A stretch of 64,000 nt of DNA from Variovorax sp. J22P240 (lineage in GTDB: Bacteria; Pseudomonadota; Gammaproteobacteria; Burkholderiales; Burkholderiaceae_C): positions 310,001-374,000 of the forward strand of contig NZ_JASZYR010000002.1 in NCBI RefSeq assembly GCF_030316855.1. The letters are read 5' to 3'. Made by a program: the position numbers and the translations under genes. The notes beneath the pieces were generated by a model, which was given only the letters and a program-made list of their open reading frames with translations, did not search any database and was not told where the DNA came from. Position 1 is the stretch's first letter, and each line of letters opens with the position of its first letter. Positions 39,116 through 47,553 of the stretch are shown here, one piece after another.

Positions 39116-40008
39116 CTTCGCGGCGCTTCGGGTTGCTCGGCCCGTAGGTCGAGATCCCACAGCACATCGAACCCCATGCGGAAGATTCGCACTGAAGGCC
39201 GCATGCAATCCACCATCGCGGCGCTTCTCGGCAACTGCAATCCTGGCCGACCGGCGCCGATGATCACAGGCGCGACGCTCAGGTGCAACCGGTCCAGGCA
39301 TCCTTGCGCGATGAAGCGCGAAACCGTGACGCCGCCGCCTTCGACGAACAGGACGCGAAGGCCGCGCGCTTCCAATGCAGCCGTCAGTGCGCGCAGGTTC
39401 AGCCCGCCCTCGACTCCCGTCAGACCTCGCACCCCGAGTACCTGATCGGCGCCCACGCGATTTGCCGCTTCGGCTGCCCGGGTTGCATCGCACGCGAGCA
39501 GAGTCGCAGCCTGCCGGTCCGAGAAGACACGCAAGGTCGGCGGAAGACCGAGTTCCGGATCGAGCAGCACCCGCACCGGGTGTGCGCCCGCCACATGACG
39601 CGTCGTGAGTTGCGGGTCGTCGATGGCCGCGGTGCCGGCGCCCACGATGACCGCATCGCTCAACGCACGCAGGCGATGCAGATGCACCAGCACCTCGGGG
39701 CCGTTCACGTAGTTGGAGTCGCCGCCGTGCGTTGCCACGCATCCGTCGAGGCTTTGGCCGAGCTGGCCGATCAGCCAGGGCTTGCTCTTGCGCGGGCGGT
39801 CCAGCACGGGCTTGAGCAGGTCGAACAACTCGACTGCGCCGTCGTCCCACACGCCGCGCAAGGCAAAACCCTGCGATGCATCCCAGGCCAGGGGCGAGTG
39901 CGCGTCCCATTGCTGCGGTGCAGCGTGCCCGCGGCGTTGCGCAACGATGTCCAGACACAGAGGCCACAGGGCATCGATGCCCGGGATCGAGGAGGGGTTG
40001 GGCATCAT
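39112..40008 (-). CDS. RibD C-terminal domain reductase
   Basis: About 298 residues. The C-terminal ~220 residues are a DHFR-like RibD reductase domain: WLIGQLGQSLDGCVA, VIVGAGTAAIDDPQLTTR, VRVLLDPELGLPP and FVEGGGVTVSRFIAQGCLDRL. There is no cytidine-deaminase-type Zn domain, so it is not a bifunctional RibD. Such stand-alone reductases act on riboflavin or pterin intermediates. Start at 40008 (or 40005). It converges on the methyltransferase with a 4-base overlap of ends, and may reduce a pterin-like ring in the same pathway (inference). Confidence 0.85.
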   Translation of the reverse strand: MMPNPSSIPGIDALWPLCLDIVAQRRGHAAPQQWDAHSPLAWDASQGFALRGVWDDGAVELFDLLKPVLDRPRKSKPWLIGQLGQSLDGCVATHGGDSNYVNGPEVLVHLHRLRALSDAVIVGAGTAAIDDPQLTTRHVAGAHPVRVLLDPELGLPPTLRVFSDRQAATLLACDATRAAEAANRVGADQVLGVRGLTGVEGGLNLRALTAALEARGLRVLFVEGGGVTVSRFIAQGCLDRLHLSVAPVIIGAGRPGLQLPRSAAMVDCMRPSVRIFRMGFDVLWDLDLRAEQPEAPRS

Positions 40009-40036
40009 GGAAGTCGATCTGCGTGTCTCGCCACGT

Positions 40037-40912
40037 CTACCAGCGTGGCGTGTAGTAGGGGTCGTCGAGGCTGCCGGCCGGTGCCTTGGCATCGTCGCGC
40101 AGCGCCAGCGCCACGGCGCCGGTCACCCAGATCGCGGCCAGCACCGCGATGATCAATGCACCGCGCCAGTTGCGCCGCGATGCATGGGGCTGCGGACTTC
40201 GAAACCATCGGGCCGCCCATTGCACGATCGGTCCCGACAGGAAGGCGCAAGCGAGCAACAACAGCACGACAGGCCGCACAGGTGACAGCAATGCGATGCC
40301 TTCCGCCAAGGATAGCCAGGCGATCACCGAGACCACGGCACCGCAGGCGCCGAAGGCGATGCGGGCCGTGGGCCAGACCCACAGTGCACAGCCCGCGACT
40401 GCGGCGGAGATCGACAGGCTCAGCTCGAACAGGAGCGCCGAGCCGTTGATGAGGGCGACCGCTGCCAGTCCAAGTCCGGCGACGACGAGGCTCGCCGGTG
40501 CGTGGGCGCTCTCCTCGGATTGCCCCAGCACCGCAGCGATCACCGCAACGCCGACCAGCCAGGTCAACGCCTGCACTGCGAGCGGCTGGTCGCTCAATCC
40601 CGCGAGCACGAGCGTCCAGAGGGCGCAGGTCGCGAGCCAGGTGGTCCGGGGGGCGGCGCGCATGGCTTCCAGGCCGAGACCCAGCAAGGCGGCGGCCATA
40701 TAGATCCAGGGCAGTTCTTCCGTCAGCGTGCGGGGCCACATGTCCCAGCCCAGGATCCATACCGATCCGACGACGATCGCGACCCCGACGCTGGCCGAAG
40801 CCCAACGCCGCCCGTGGACCGGCCCCAGTCCCACCCGCAGCAGCCCTGCACCCGCGAAGGAGAGAACCAGCGGCAGCGCAAGGCTCTGGAAGAGCGGGTG
40901 GTGGAAGTCCAT
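40037..40912 (-). CDS. multi-pass membrane protein, unknown
   Basis: 291 residues with about nine hydrophobic segments, starting MDFHHPLFQSLALPLVLSF and ending in a soluble SLDDPYYTPRW tail. No family assignment and no catalytic motif seen. Aligned with the RibD-like gene on the same strand, 28 bases upstream of it, so the two are probably co-transcribed. It could be a transporter or sensor for the same pathway, but nothing in the sequence decides. Confidence 0.7.
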   Translation of the reverse strand: MDFHHPLFQSLALPLVLSFAGAGLLRVGLGPVHGRRWASASVGVAIVVGSVWILGWDMWPRTLTEELPWIYMAAALLGLGLEAMRAAPRTTWLATCALWTLVLAGLSDQPLAVQALTWLVGVAVIAAVLGQSEESAHAPASLVVAGLGLAAVALINGSALLFELSLSISAAVAGCALWVWPTARIAFGACGAVVSVIAWLSLAEGIALLSPVRPVVLLLLACAFLSGPIVQWAARWFRSPQPHASRRNWRGALIIAVLAAIWVTGAVALALRDDAKAPAGSLDDPYYTPRW

Positions 40913-40973
40913 TCCTGCGGTTATGCAGGCGCAAGGGCGGTTGAGTCAATGGCGGGGCCTTGATGGAAGCGAA

Positions 40974-41672
40974 TCAAGTGCCGGGCGTGGAAGGCGAGGG
41001 AGTCGGCGAAGACTGCGGCGAGACGCCCTGCGTCAACGCCGCGCCGTGCTGCGAGGCCAGCGCGCGCCGGTAGCCGTCGCGCAGTTTCAGTCGCTCCCAG
41101 TAGGCCGCGACCGCGGGAGGAATGCGAGGGATCAGGCCGATCTCGCCGGCCAGCATCAGGGCATAGCCGACCGAGATGTCCGCCGCCGTGAAGCGGTCAG
41201 CGCAGAGGAACTCGTGCTTCGCCAGCACGCCGTCGATGCCGCGCAGGCGCGCGATGAACCACTTGGCGTAGTCCTCCGCAGCCTGCGGCAGCTTGCGCTC
41301 GTCCGGCTCGAATCGCCCGTAGCGAAGCACGATGGTCTGCGGGAAGGTCAGCGTTGCCTCGCCGTGGTGCAGCCAGTTCAGCCAGGCGCCGAAGCCGGGT
41401 TCGTCCGGGCGAACCGCGAGCCCGCGCGTGTTGTCCGGATCGCAGCGCTGCGCGAGGTATTGGCACATCGCGGCGGACTCCGTCATGCGCGTGTCGCCGT
41501 CGATCAGATAGGGCACCGTTCCCAGCGGATTGATCTCGAGGTACGAACGCTGCAGTGCGCGCGGCGGGAACGGCAGCATGCGCAGCTCGTACGGTGCGCC
41601 CAACTCTTCGAGCATCCATAACGGGCGAAAGGAGCGAGCGCTGACGCAATGGTAGAGAACGATCATGGGCAC
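40974..41672 (-). CDS. glutathione S-transferase family protein
   Basis: 232 residues. N-terminal thioredoxin-like GST domain: YHCVSARSFRPLWMLEELG, then the cis-Pro GTVPYLIDGDTRMTESAAMCQYLA; C-terminal helical domain with FTAADISVGYALMLAGEIG. A Ser/Pro/Thr-rich tail follows. GTG at 41672 or ATG at 41666 may be the start. It lies 3 bases after the adenylating ligase and is probably in its operon, suggesting a glutathione-dependent step or detoxification in aromatic catabolism; it does not look like a maleylpyruvate isomerase of the zeta type. Confidence 0.85.
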   Translation of the reverse strand: MPMIVLYHCVSARSFRPLWMLEELGAPYELRMLPFPPRALQRSYLEINPLGTVPYLIDGDTRMTESAAMCQYLAQRCDPDNTRGLAVRPDEPGFGAWLNWLHHGEATLTFPQTIVLRYGRFEPDERKLPQAAEDYAKWFIARLRGIDGVLAKHEFLCADRFTAADISVGYALMLAGEIGLIPRIPPAVAAYWERLKLRDGYRRALASQHGAALTQGVSPQSSPTPSPSTPGT

Positions 41673-41675
41673 ACT

Positions 41676-43304
41676 CTACGCGGTGAGCCGGTCGCGCAGT
41701 TCGCGCTTGAGGATCTTGCCGACGGGGCTCACCGGGAATTCATCCATGATCTCCAGCCGCTCGGGCAGCTTGAAGGATGCGATCTTCTGCTGGCGCAGGT
41801 AGGAAATCAGCTCATCGAACTCCAGCGTGGTGCCGGGCTGCAGGATCACGCAGGCGCACGCCTTCTCGCCGAAGACCGGATCGGGCAGGCCGATCAGCGC
41901 GACGACTTTCACCTGGGGAAGTCCGAAGATGAGGTTCTCGATCTCGTCGCAGCTGATCTTCTCGCCACCGCGATTGATCAGGTCCTTGCGGCGGCCTTCG
42001 GTGAACACGTAGCGTCCGCGTTTGCGCACGATGTCGCCCATCCGATAGAAACCGTCGGCCGTGAAGGCTTCGGCGTTCTTCTCGGGTGCGTTGTAGTAGC
42101 CGCGGATGGTGTAGGGTCCGCGCGTCACCAGTTCGCCGGTCTCGCCGTCGGGTACTTCGCGGTCGTTGTCGTCCAGCACCTTGATCTCGTCGAGTTCGCT
42201 CACGGGCGCACCCGAGCTTTCGAGCAGGAGCTCGTTCGGGTCGTCGAGCCGCGTCATGTTGATCAGGCCTTCGGCGGTGCCATAGATCTCCTGCGGCGTG
42301 CAGCCGAACTGTTCGCGCAGGCGCGTGCGCAACTCGGGCGCCAGCCGTGCGCCGCCGTTCTGCACGACCTTGAGCGACGAGAGATCGAAGCGCTTCGGCA
42401 CGTCGCTGTTGAGCCAGTTGGAAATGAGCGGGACCACGCTCGCGATGGCCGATACGCGCTCGCGCTCGACGGATGCGAAAGTGGCCTCCATGTCGGTGCC
42501 CGCGGCAATCACCACGGTGCCGCCCGCGTAGAAGGTGCCTAGCAGGCCCGGCGACGCGAGGTTGTAGTTGTGGCCCAGCGGCAGGATGGCCATGAAGACC
42601 GTTTCGCGGTCGAAGCCCGCCGCCTGCGCGCAGAGGCGGGCGTTGAGCACGTAGTCGTTGTGCGTGCGGGGGATCAGCTTCGACACCGAGGTCGTGCCGC
42701 CGGAGAGCAACATGGTCGACACTTCATCGGGGGCGGGGCGTGCGGCGAGCAGTCTCGCCGTGGACTGGTCGTCTTCGCCCACGCCGCCGTCGATCAACGG
42801 ATCCAGTGCACGCTGTCCCGGCGCCGGCTCGCCCGCAACGATCACGTGGCGCAGGAAGGGAAACTCCGCAGCCATTTCCGCAGCCATCGGCCGGTAGTCG
42901 AAGTTGCCGACGACGTCGGGCACCAGGTAGGCGGTCGCGCCGGAGGCACGGATGAAATGGCGCACCTCGGCATGCCGGTGCGCGCGCAGCGCCATCACCG
43001 GGATCGCGCCCATCCAGTTGAGAGCCAGATACGCAATGACGAACTCCGGCACGTTCGGCAACTGCACCACCACGCGGTCGCGCGGCTTCAAGCCCAGGTC
43101 GAGCAGGGCCATCGCGAGTTGCCTGGAACTGCGCACCAGTTCTGCATAGCTGATGCGGCGGTCGTTGAAGACCAACGCGGTCTTCTCTGGCGCCGCACGC
43201 ATCGTGCGCTCGACCATCTCGGCCACCGTGAGGTCCTCCCACAGGCCGAGTTGGCGGAATTTTTGGGCCGCTTCGGCGGGCCAGGGAACGCAGCCTTCGA
43301 GCAT
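41676..43304 (-). CDS. aryl-acid adenylating ligase (2,3-dihydroxybenzoate-AMP / salicylyl-AMP ligase type)
   Basis: 542 residues of the AMP-forming acyl-CoA synthetase superfamily. Motifs: phosphate loop LLSGGTTSVSKLIPRTHNDY, the acyl/adenine region YGTAEGLINMTR, YRMGDIVRKRGRYVFTEGR (hinge), and the C-terminal catalytic Lys in GKILKREL. The N-terminus LEGCVPWPAEAAQKFRQLGLW is typical of the EntE/DhbE/SdgA group. The adjacent FAD hydroxylase points to salicylyl or anthraniloyl activation for ring hydroxylation rather than siderophore synthesis; no NRPS gene is in view. The ATG at 43304 is chosen. Confidence 0.85.
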   Translation of the reverse strand: MLEGCVPWPAEAAQKFRQLGLWEDLTVAEMVERTMRAAPEKTALVFNDRRISYAELVRSSRQLAMALLDLGLKPRDRVVVQLPNVPEFVIAYLALNWMGAIPVMALRAHRHAEVRHFIRASGATAYLVPDVVGNFDYRPMAAEMAAEFPFLRHVIVAGEPAPGQRALDPLIDGGVGEDDQSTARLLAARPAPDEVSTMLLSGGTTSVSKLIPRTHNDYVLNARLCAQAAGFDRETVFMAILPLGHNYNLASPGLLGTFYAGGTVVIAAGTDMEATFASVERERVSAIASVVPLISNWLNSDVPKRFDLSSLKVVQNGGARLAPELRTRLREQFGCTPQEIYGTAEGLINMTRLDDPNELLLESSGAPVSELDEIKVLDDNDREVPDGETGELVTRGPYTIRGYYNAPEKNAEAFTADGFYRMGDIVRKRGRYVFTEGRRKDLINRGGEKISCDEIENLIFGLPQVKVVALIGLPDPVFGEKACACVILQPGTTLEFDELISYLRQQKIASFKLPERLEIMDEFPVSPVGKILKRELRDRLTA

Positions 43305-43321
43305 GGTGGATTCCTTCCAGG

Positions 43322-44461
43322 TCAAAACGCTAGTTCCGGGTGCAGCTTCTCGTAGGCGGCCGCAAGCTCGGGGTCGCGCTTGCGCACGTCCGCATGGTCG
43401 ACGCGGCCGCTGCGCGTGACGTAGTCGTAGGCGAAGGAGATCGGATCCAGTGGCAGCTTGGGCCCGAGGTTCTCGTACCACTCGGTGCTCTTGATCGCGG
43501 CCTTCTGCAGCGAGTCGGAGCCGGGCTGGCGGATGCGCACGAATTCTTCGAGCATCTTCGGCACATCCGCGCCGCAGGTCTTGCAGGCGTCGAAGAGCGC
43601 GATCGAATCCTGCATGGCGAGGCGCGTGCCCGACCCGACCGACGGGTGGCCGGTGCGCAGCGCATCGCCGATCAGCACGATGTTCGTGTAGTGCCAGCTG
43701 CGGTTCTTGACGATGGTGTAGCGGAACCAGTTCGACTTGTTGGACAGCAGCTTGTGGCCCTGCAGGTCATCGGCAAACACCTTTTCGCACCATGCGAGGC
43801 TCTGTGCTTCGCTCATTCGGTCGAGGCCCGATCGGTGGAAGGTGGCCGGGTCGACTTCGACCAGGAAGGTGCTGTGCGTGCGGCTGTAGCGGTAAGTGTG
43901 GGCGATCGCCAGCCCGTCGGGGTTCTGCCGGAAGATGAGCGAGAGCGGGTCGAAGAGTTGCGTGGTGCCGTACCACGCCAGCAGGTTCGGTCGCTCGTCG
44001 AGCGTCGGCCCGAAGTGTTCCTTGTAGCGAGTGCGGATGGCGCTGTTGGCGCCGTCGGCTGCGACGATCAGGTCCGCGTCGGCGAAGGCCGTGACATCGT
44101 CGCAGCGCTGCTCGAACTCGATGACCACGCCTACCTCGCGGCAATGCGCGTGCAGCGCCTTGAGCAAGTCGATGCGCGCCATGCGGTGGAAGGTGTTGTG
44201 CGCGAGCGTGACGTGCACGCCCTGGTGGATGACGGCCATCTCGTCGAACACCTCCTGATTGTGCGTCATCGATTCGTACAGTTCCGGCGCGAGGTCGCGC
44301 ACGAAGGCGAGCGCCACGTCGGAGAAGACCACACCCCAGCCGTAGGTGGCGCTTTCCGGGTCGCGTTCGTAGACGCGGATGTCGTGCGACGGATCGTCGC
44401 GCTTCATCAGATAGGCGTAGAAAAGGCCGGCGGGGCCGCCGCCAATGATGCGAATCTTCAT
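43322..44461 (-). CDS. FAD-dependent aromatic (acyl-CoA) hydroxylase, SdgC-like
   Basis: 379-residue class A flavoprotein monooxygenase. FAD motif GGGPAGLFYAYLMKR at the N-terminus; DG motif VAADGANSAIR; GD motif VLIGDALRTGHPSVGSG. It resembles salicylyl-CoA 5-hydroxylase (SdgC) and the N-terminal half of 2-aminobenzoyl-CoA monooxygenase/reductase, being of the single-domain length. It sits 17 bases upstream of the aryl-acid ligase, so ligase and hydroxylase probably turn salicylate or anthranilate into a 5-hydroxylated thioester. The thioesterase and ring-cleavage genes are not in the window. Confidence 0.8.
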   Translation of the reverse strand: MKIRIIGGGPAGLFYAYLMKRDDPSHDIRVYERDPESATYGWGVVFSDVALAFVRDLAPELYESMTHNQEVFDEMAVIHQGVHVTLAHNTFHRMARIDLLKALHAHCREVGVVIEFEQRCDDVTAFADADLIVAADGANSAIRTRYKEHFGPTLDERPNLLAWYGTTQLFDPLSLIFRQNPDGLAIAHTYRYSRTHSTFLVEVDPATFHRSGLDRMSEAQSLAWCEKVFADDLQGHKLLSNKSNWFRYTIVKNRSWHYTNIVLIGDALRTGHPSVGSGTRLAMQDSIALFDACKTCGADVPKMLEEFVRIRQPGSDSLQKAAIKSTEWYENLGPKLPLDPISFAYDYVTRSGRVDHADVRKRDPELAAAYEKLHPELAF

Positions 44462-44528
44462 CTGCTTGCCTCTGTGGTTTGTCCGTGGGCGCCGACGTGG
44501 TCCTTGAGGCTACAGTGGCGGGCTCAAT

Positions 44529-44543
44529 CCCGACATTGTGGGG
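44529..44543. promoter_or_regulatory. imperfect palindrome between divergent flavoprotein genes
   Basis: CCCGACATTGTGGGG, arms CCC-x-ACA / TGT-x-GGG about a central T, 27 bases before the plus-strand start at 44570 and 68 bases before the hydroxylase on the other strand. It is a candidate operator for both directions; no regulator gene is adjacent. Confidence 0.25.
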
Positions 44544-44569
44544 ATCACCGACAGCGACGGAATACTTTC

Positions 44570-45793
44570 ATGAACTCGAACATCGTCATCATCGGCGGCG
44601 GCCATGCGGCCGCGCAACTGTGCGCCGGCCTCGTGGAAGCGGGGCAGGGCGCGCGCGTGCACCTGGTCTGCGAAGAGGCGGCCATTCCTTATCACCGCCC
44701 GCCACTTTCCAAGACCTTCCTGAAGAGCCCAGACGAGACGCCGCAGTCGCACAAAGCCGAGACGTGGTACGGCGAATCGGGCATCACCATGCACATGGGC
44801 GATCCGGCGGTGTCCATCGATCGGGCGATGCACACCGTCACGCTGCGCTCAGGCAAGGTGCTCGGCTGGGAGCGGCTGGTGCTCGCGACCGGCACGCGGG
44901 CACGTCAGCTCGCCGCGCTGGCGGGGCTCGAGAACGTGGCCCTGGTGCGCGCCGTCGACGAAGCGACGCGGCTGCGTGCACAACTCATTGCGGCGCAGCA
45001 CGTCACGGTTCTGGGCGGTGGCTTCATCGGGCTCGAAGTGGCGGCTACAGCGCTGGCGCTTGGCAAGCAGGTGCTCGTGCTGGAAAGCGCGCCTCGCCTG
45101 TTGAGCCGCGCCGTGTCGCCGGACCTGTCCGCCCATGTGCTCGCCACCCACCGTGCCGCCGGAATGGATGTGCGCGTCGGCGTGCAGTGTGGGGTCATGA
45201 AGATCGACGGCACGCGGCTGGCGGCGATCGAGGTGAACGGGCAACCGCAACCCATCGACCTGCTGCTGCTCGGCATCGGCGCAGTGCCCGAGACGGCGCT
45301 GGCACAGGCGGCGGGCCTCGAGTGCGTGGATGGCATCGTGGTCGACGCCTACATGCAGACCAGTGACGAGGCCATCCTGGCCGTCGGCGATTGCACGCGC
45401 TTTCCGGATCGGCGCGCGGGCCAGCCGCTGCGGCTCGAATCGGTGCAGAACGCGAACGACCAGGCGCGCACCGCGGTGGCGACGCTCACCGGTGCGTCGC
45501 GACCGCATGACGCGTTGCCGTGGTTCTGGTCGGATCAGGGCGGGCTGCGGCTCCAGATGGCCGGGCTGGTGCCGCCCGAAGGCACGGCGGGTGCCGTGAC
45601 CGTCAGGCGCTCCGGCGCCAATGCGGCATCGTTCTCGCTGCTGCATTACGTCGACGGACAGCTTCGCTGTGTCGAATCCGTGAATGCACCGGTCGACCAC
45701 ATGATGAGCCGCAAGTTACTGGAAGCGGGTCGCAGCCCGGACCCTGCGGTCGCGGCCGATCCGGCCGTGCCGCTGAAGACGCACCTGGCCTAG
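44570..45793 (+). CDS. ferredoxin reductase-type FAD oxidoreductase
   Basis: 407 residues, pyridine-nucleotide-disulfide oxidoreductase family, as in rubredoxin/ferredoxin reductases of Rieske oxygenases and P450s. FAD motif IVIIGGGHAAAQL at the start; PYHRPPLSKTFL; NAD motif VTVLGGGFIGLEVAA; FAD-binding AILAVGDCTRF; C-terminal reductase domain with WFWSDQGGLRLQMAGL. No ferredoxin or oxygenase gene adjoins it, so its electron partner is encoded elsewhere. Divergent from the FAD hydroxylase, with a common 108-base control region. Start ATG at 44570. Confidence 0.9.
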   Translation: MNSNIVIIGGGHAAAQLCAGLVEAGQGARVHLVCEEAAIPYHRPPLSKTFLKSPDETPQSHKAETWYGESGITMHMGDPAVSIDRAMHTVTLRSGKVLGWERLVLATGTRARQLAALAGLENVALVRAVDEATRLRAQLIAAQHVTVLGGGFIGLEVAATALALGKQVLVLESAPRLLSRAVSPDLSAHVLATHRAAGMDVRVGVQCGVMKIDGTRLAAIEVNGQPQPIDLLLLGIGAVPETALAQAAGLECVDGIVVDAYMQTSDEAILAVGDCTRFPDRRAGQPLRLESVQNANDQARTAVATLTGASRPHDALPWFWSDQGGLRLQMAGLVPPEGTAGAVTVRRSGANAASFSLLHYVDGQLRCVESVNAPVDHMMSRKLLEAGRSPDPAVAADPAVPLKTHLA

Positions 45794-46014
45794 CTCGACA
45801 CGCTGTCCCGCTCTGACGGGGCACTGATGTTCTTGCGGATTTCGGCGTCCATCATCCGGGTGCCGGCCGCCAGTGCCGCCTCGTAGGTGTCTGCCCCGTA
45901 TTCGGCCGCTCTCACGACCTTTCGAGGCACGCCGCAGGCGTCGGTTTCGAGCAGCGTCCAGAGAAAAGACCCGGGCGCCGGCTCGTCGATGACGAGTTTG
46001 ATCGGATTTTTCAT
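45790..46014 (-). CDS. hypothetical protein
   Basis: 74 residues, KNPIKLVIDEPAPGSFLWTL at the start and a helical C-terminal half with YEAALAAGTRMMDAEIRK. The pattern of strands then helices resembles small uncharacterised DNA-context or stress proteins of related bacteria, but no function can be given. It overlaps the end of the flavoprotein gene by 4 bases (convergent). Confidence 0.6.
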   Translation of the reverse strand: MKNPIKLVIDEPAPGSFLWTLLETDACGVPRKVVRAAEYGADTYEAALAAGTRMMDAEIRKNISAPSERDSVSS

Positions 46015-46163
46015 GCCTTGATGGTGGGCGCGTGCGGGCGGAATTTCTGTAGGCCAACGCCTACGTTTCTGCCGGATTCAGGTGGGCAGCGCGAGGTTCA
46101 CGATCGTGGGGTCGAGCACGATCCTCAGCACGCCGGGGACGAGCCAGCGATGCGTCATCACAC

Positions 46164-46961
46164 TCAATCCACCAGGAAGCCGCAGCTGAGGTTGGCGACC
46201 GTGCCCGTGATGGCACCTGCGTAGCCGGAGGCGAGGAAGACGGCCGTGTTCGCGACTTCGTCCAGCGTGGGCAGCCTCTTCAGCAGCGTGTCGCCGGTTG
46301 CGCCCGCCAGCATCTGTTCGATGCTCACGCCGGCGCGGTCCGCCATGGGCTTGAAAACGGCTCGCGTGTGCGAACCCGCTGCCGCGGCTTCAGGGATGGC
46401 GTGCGGCCGGATGCACACCACCCGGATGCCCTGCGCGCCGAGTTCGCCGGCCAAGTGGCGCGACATGGCTTCGATGGACGCGCTGGCGACGCAATTGCCC
46501 ATGTACCCGGGACCCGGGAGCCGCGCCCCCGGCGTGGAGAGCGTGAGGATCACGCCCGATCCCTTCTTCGCCATATGCCGGGCGACGGCCTTGGCGGTGA
46601 TGAAGTTGGTGCGCGTGTAGGTCGCGATGGGGAATTCGTAGTCCTCGAGCGACAAGTCCGCAAAGGGCGTGCCCTGGACGTGAGCGACACCGATGGCGTT
46701 CAGTGCGATGTCGATGCCGTCGGCTTTGCGAGCCACGCCATCGGCATGGCGTTCGACGGCGGGGGCATCGAGGGCGTTCAACGCGGTGGCTTCGGCCAGC
46801 CCTCCGGCGGCAACGATGTCGGCGGCCACCGCCTCCAGTCTCGACGGGGTGCGGCCGGCGAGGAACACCTTGGCGCCTTCACGGGCAAAGGCCCGGGCGA
46901 CCGCACCGCCGATGGCGCCGCCGGCGCCGTAGATCACGGCGCACTTGTCGTCGAGGAGCAT
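46164..46961 (-). CDS. SDR-family protein lacking the catalytic Tyr and Lys
   Basis: 265 residues, classical SDR layout: cofactor motif VIYGAGGAIGGAVA, NAIG (for NNAG) at 88-91, Ser region LTLSTPG. Counting back from the conserved LAGELGAQGIRV, the YxxxK pair falls on N156 and S160 in MGNCVASASIEAM, so both catalytic residues are replaced. The protein may bind NAD(P)H without normal dehydrogenase activity, or use another mechanism. AGGAGAG precedes the ATG at 46961, and two operator-like palindromes lie just upstream. Confidence 0.88.
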   Translation of the reverse strand: MLLDDKCAVIYGAGGAIGGAVARAFAREGAKVFLAGRTPSRLEAVAADIVAAGGLAEATALNALDAPAVERHADGVARKADGIDIALNAIGVAHVQGTPFADLSLEDYEFPIATYTRTNFITAKAVARHMAKKGSGVILTLSTPGARLPGPGYMGNCVASASIEAMSRHLAGELGAQGIRVVCIRPHAIPEAAAAGSHTRAVFKPMADRAGVSIEQMLAGATGDTLLKRLPTLDEVANTAVFLASGYAGAITGTVANLSCGFLVD

Positions 46962-46978
46962 GGATCTCTCCTAGTTTG

Positions 46979-46993
46979 TGTACGGCATCCACA
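46979..46993. promoter_or_regulatory. operator-like site 1 upstream of the SDR gene
   Basis: TGTACGGCATCCACA, inside a larger inverted repeat GTTTGTG-N9-CACAAAC (46974-46996). It lies 18-32 bases upstream of the SDR ATG, so a bound protein would block the promoter or early transcription. It matches site 2 at 13 of 15 positions. Confidence 0.55.
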
Positions 46994-47010
46994 AACCTTA
47001 GCAGAGATAC

Positions 47011-47025
47011 TGGACGGCGTCCACA
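47011..47025. promoter_or_regulatory. operator-like site 2 upstream of the SDR gene
   Basis: TGGACGGCGTCCACA, containing the perfect palindrome GGACG-G-CGTCC. Same orientation as site 1 and centred 32 bases away, about three helical turns, suggesting cooperative binding of a TetR-like dimer. No such regulator gene is seen in the window. Confidence 0.55.
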
Positions 47026-47048
47026 TGCGCTCTGGACTGCGCCGGAAC

Positions 47049-47390
47049 TCAGTAGCGGTAGGGGTTGTCCGGACGGTAGTCGTAGCGGTTGGGGACGCCG
47101 TCGCCATCGCGGTCGCGGTCATAGCGGTTGGGGACGCCGTCACGGTCTCGATCGCCGTAGCCGCGGCGGTCCCATCGGCCGTCGCGTCCGTAGTAGCCCT
47201 GCCCGCGAGGCGCGTAGCCGGGTTGCGCGTAGCCGTAGCCGGGTGTCACGACGTAGCCGCGCGCCGGTGGTGGAGGCGGGGCCGGGACGACGATGACGCG
47301 GCCCGAATAGGGCTGTGCCAGTACCGGGGCGCTGAGCGTGGTCAGCGACAGCAGTGCAACGGTGCCGAGGGCGAAGGCAATCTTTTTCAT
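47049..47390 (-). CDS. exported Tyr/Gly/Asp-rich protein with calcium-binding-like repeats
   Basis: 113 residues. Signal peptide MKKIAFALGTVALLSLTTLS to VLAQ. The mature part has a proline run (VVPAPPPPP), a Tyr/Gly-rich stretch (YVVTPGYGYAQPGYAPRG) and tandem D-x-D-x-D-G-V-P-N-R-Y-D repeats (DRDRDGVPNRYDRD and DRDGDGVPNRYD), which look like thrombospondin type-3-like Ca sites. ATG at 47390 with GGAGAG upstream. Role unknown; secreted or envelope-associated. Confidence 0.75.
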   Translation of the reverse strand: MKKIAFALGTVALLSLTTLSAPVLAQPYSGRVIVVPAPPPPPARGYVVTPGYGYAQPGYAPRGQGYYGRDGRWDRRGYGDRDRDGVPNRYDRDRDGDGVPNRYDYRPDNPYRY

Positions 47391-47533
47391 GGCGGCTCTC
47401 CTGTCTGTAAGGAGACTCCATGCTGCTTGCGCCGTGTGAACGCCCGGTAATGGCGAGGCGAAATCTTGTGTAGTGTTGCGTCGCTTGTGTGGCTGTCGAC
47501 GCCGACGCGATCTCTTGTAAGAATTGGTGTAAG

Positions 47534-47553
47534 TGTAGTTAAAATGTACTACA
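47534..47553. promoter_or_regulatory. inverted repeat at the start of a small membrane protein gene
   Basis: TGTAGT-N8-ACTACA, perfect 6-base arms, AT-rich centre, ending on the first base of the ATG at 47553. It could be an operator or affect translation start. It lies in the divergent region between 47390 and 47553. Confidence 0.3.
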
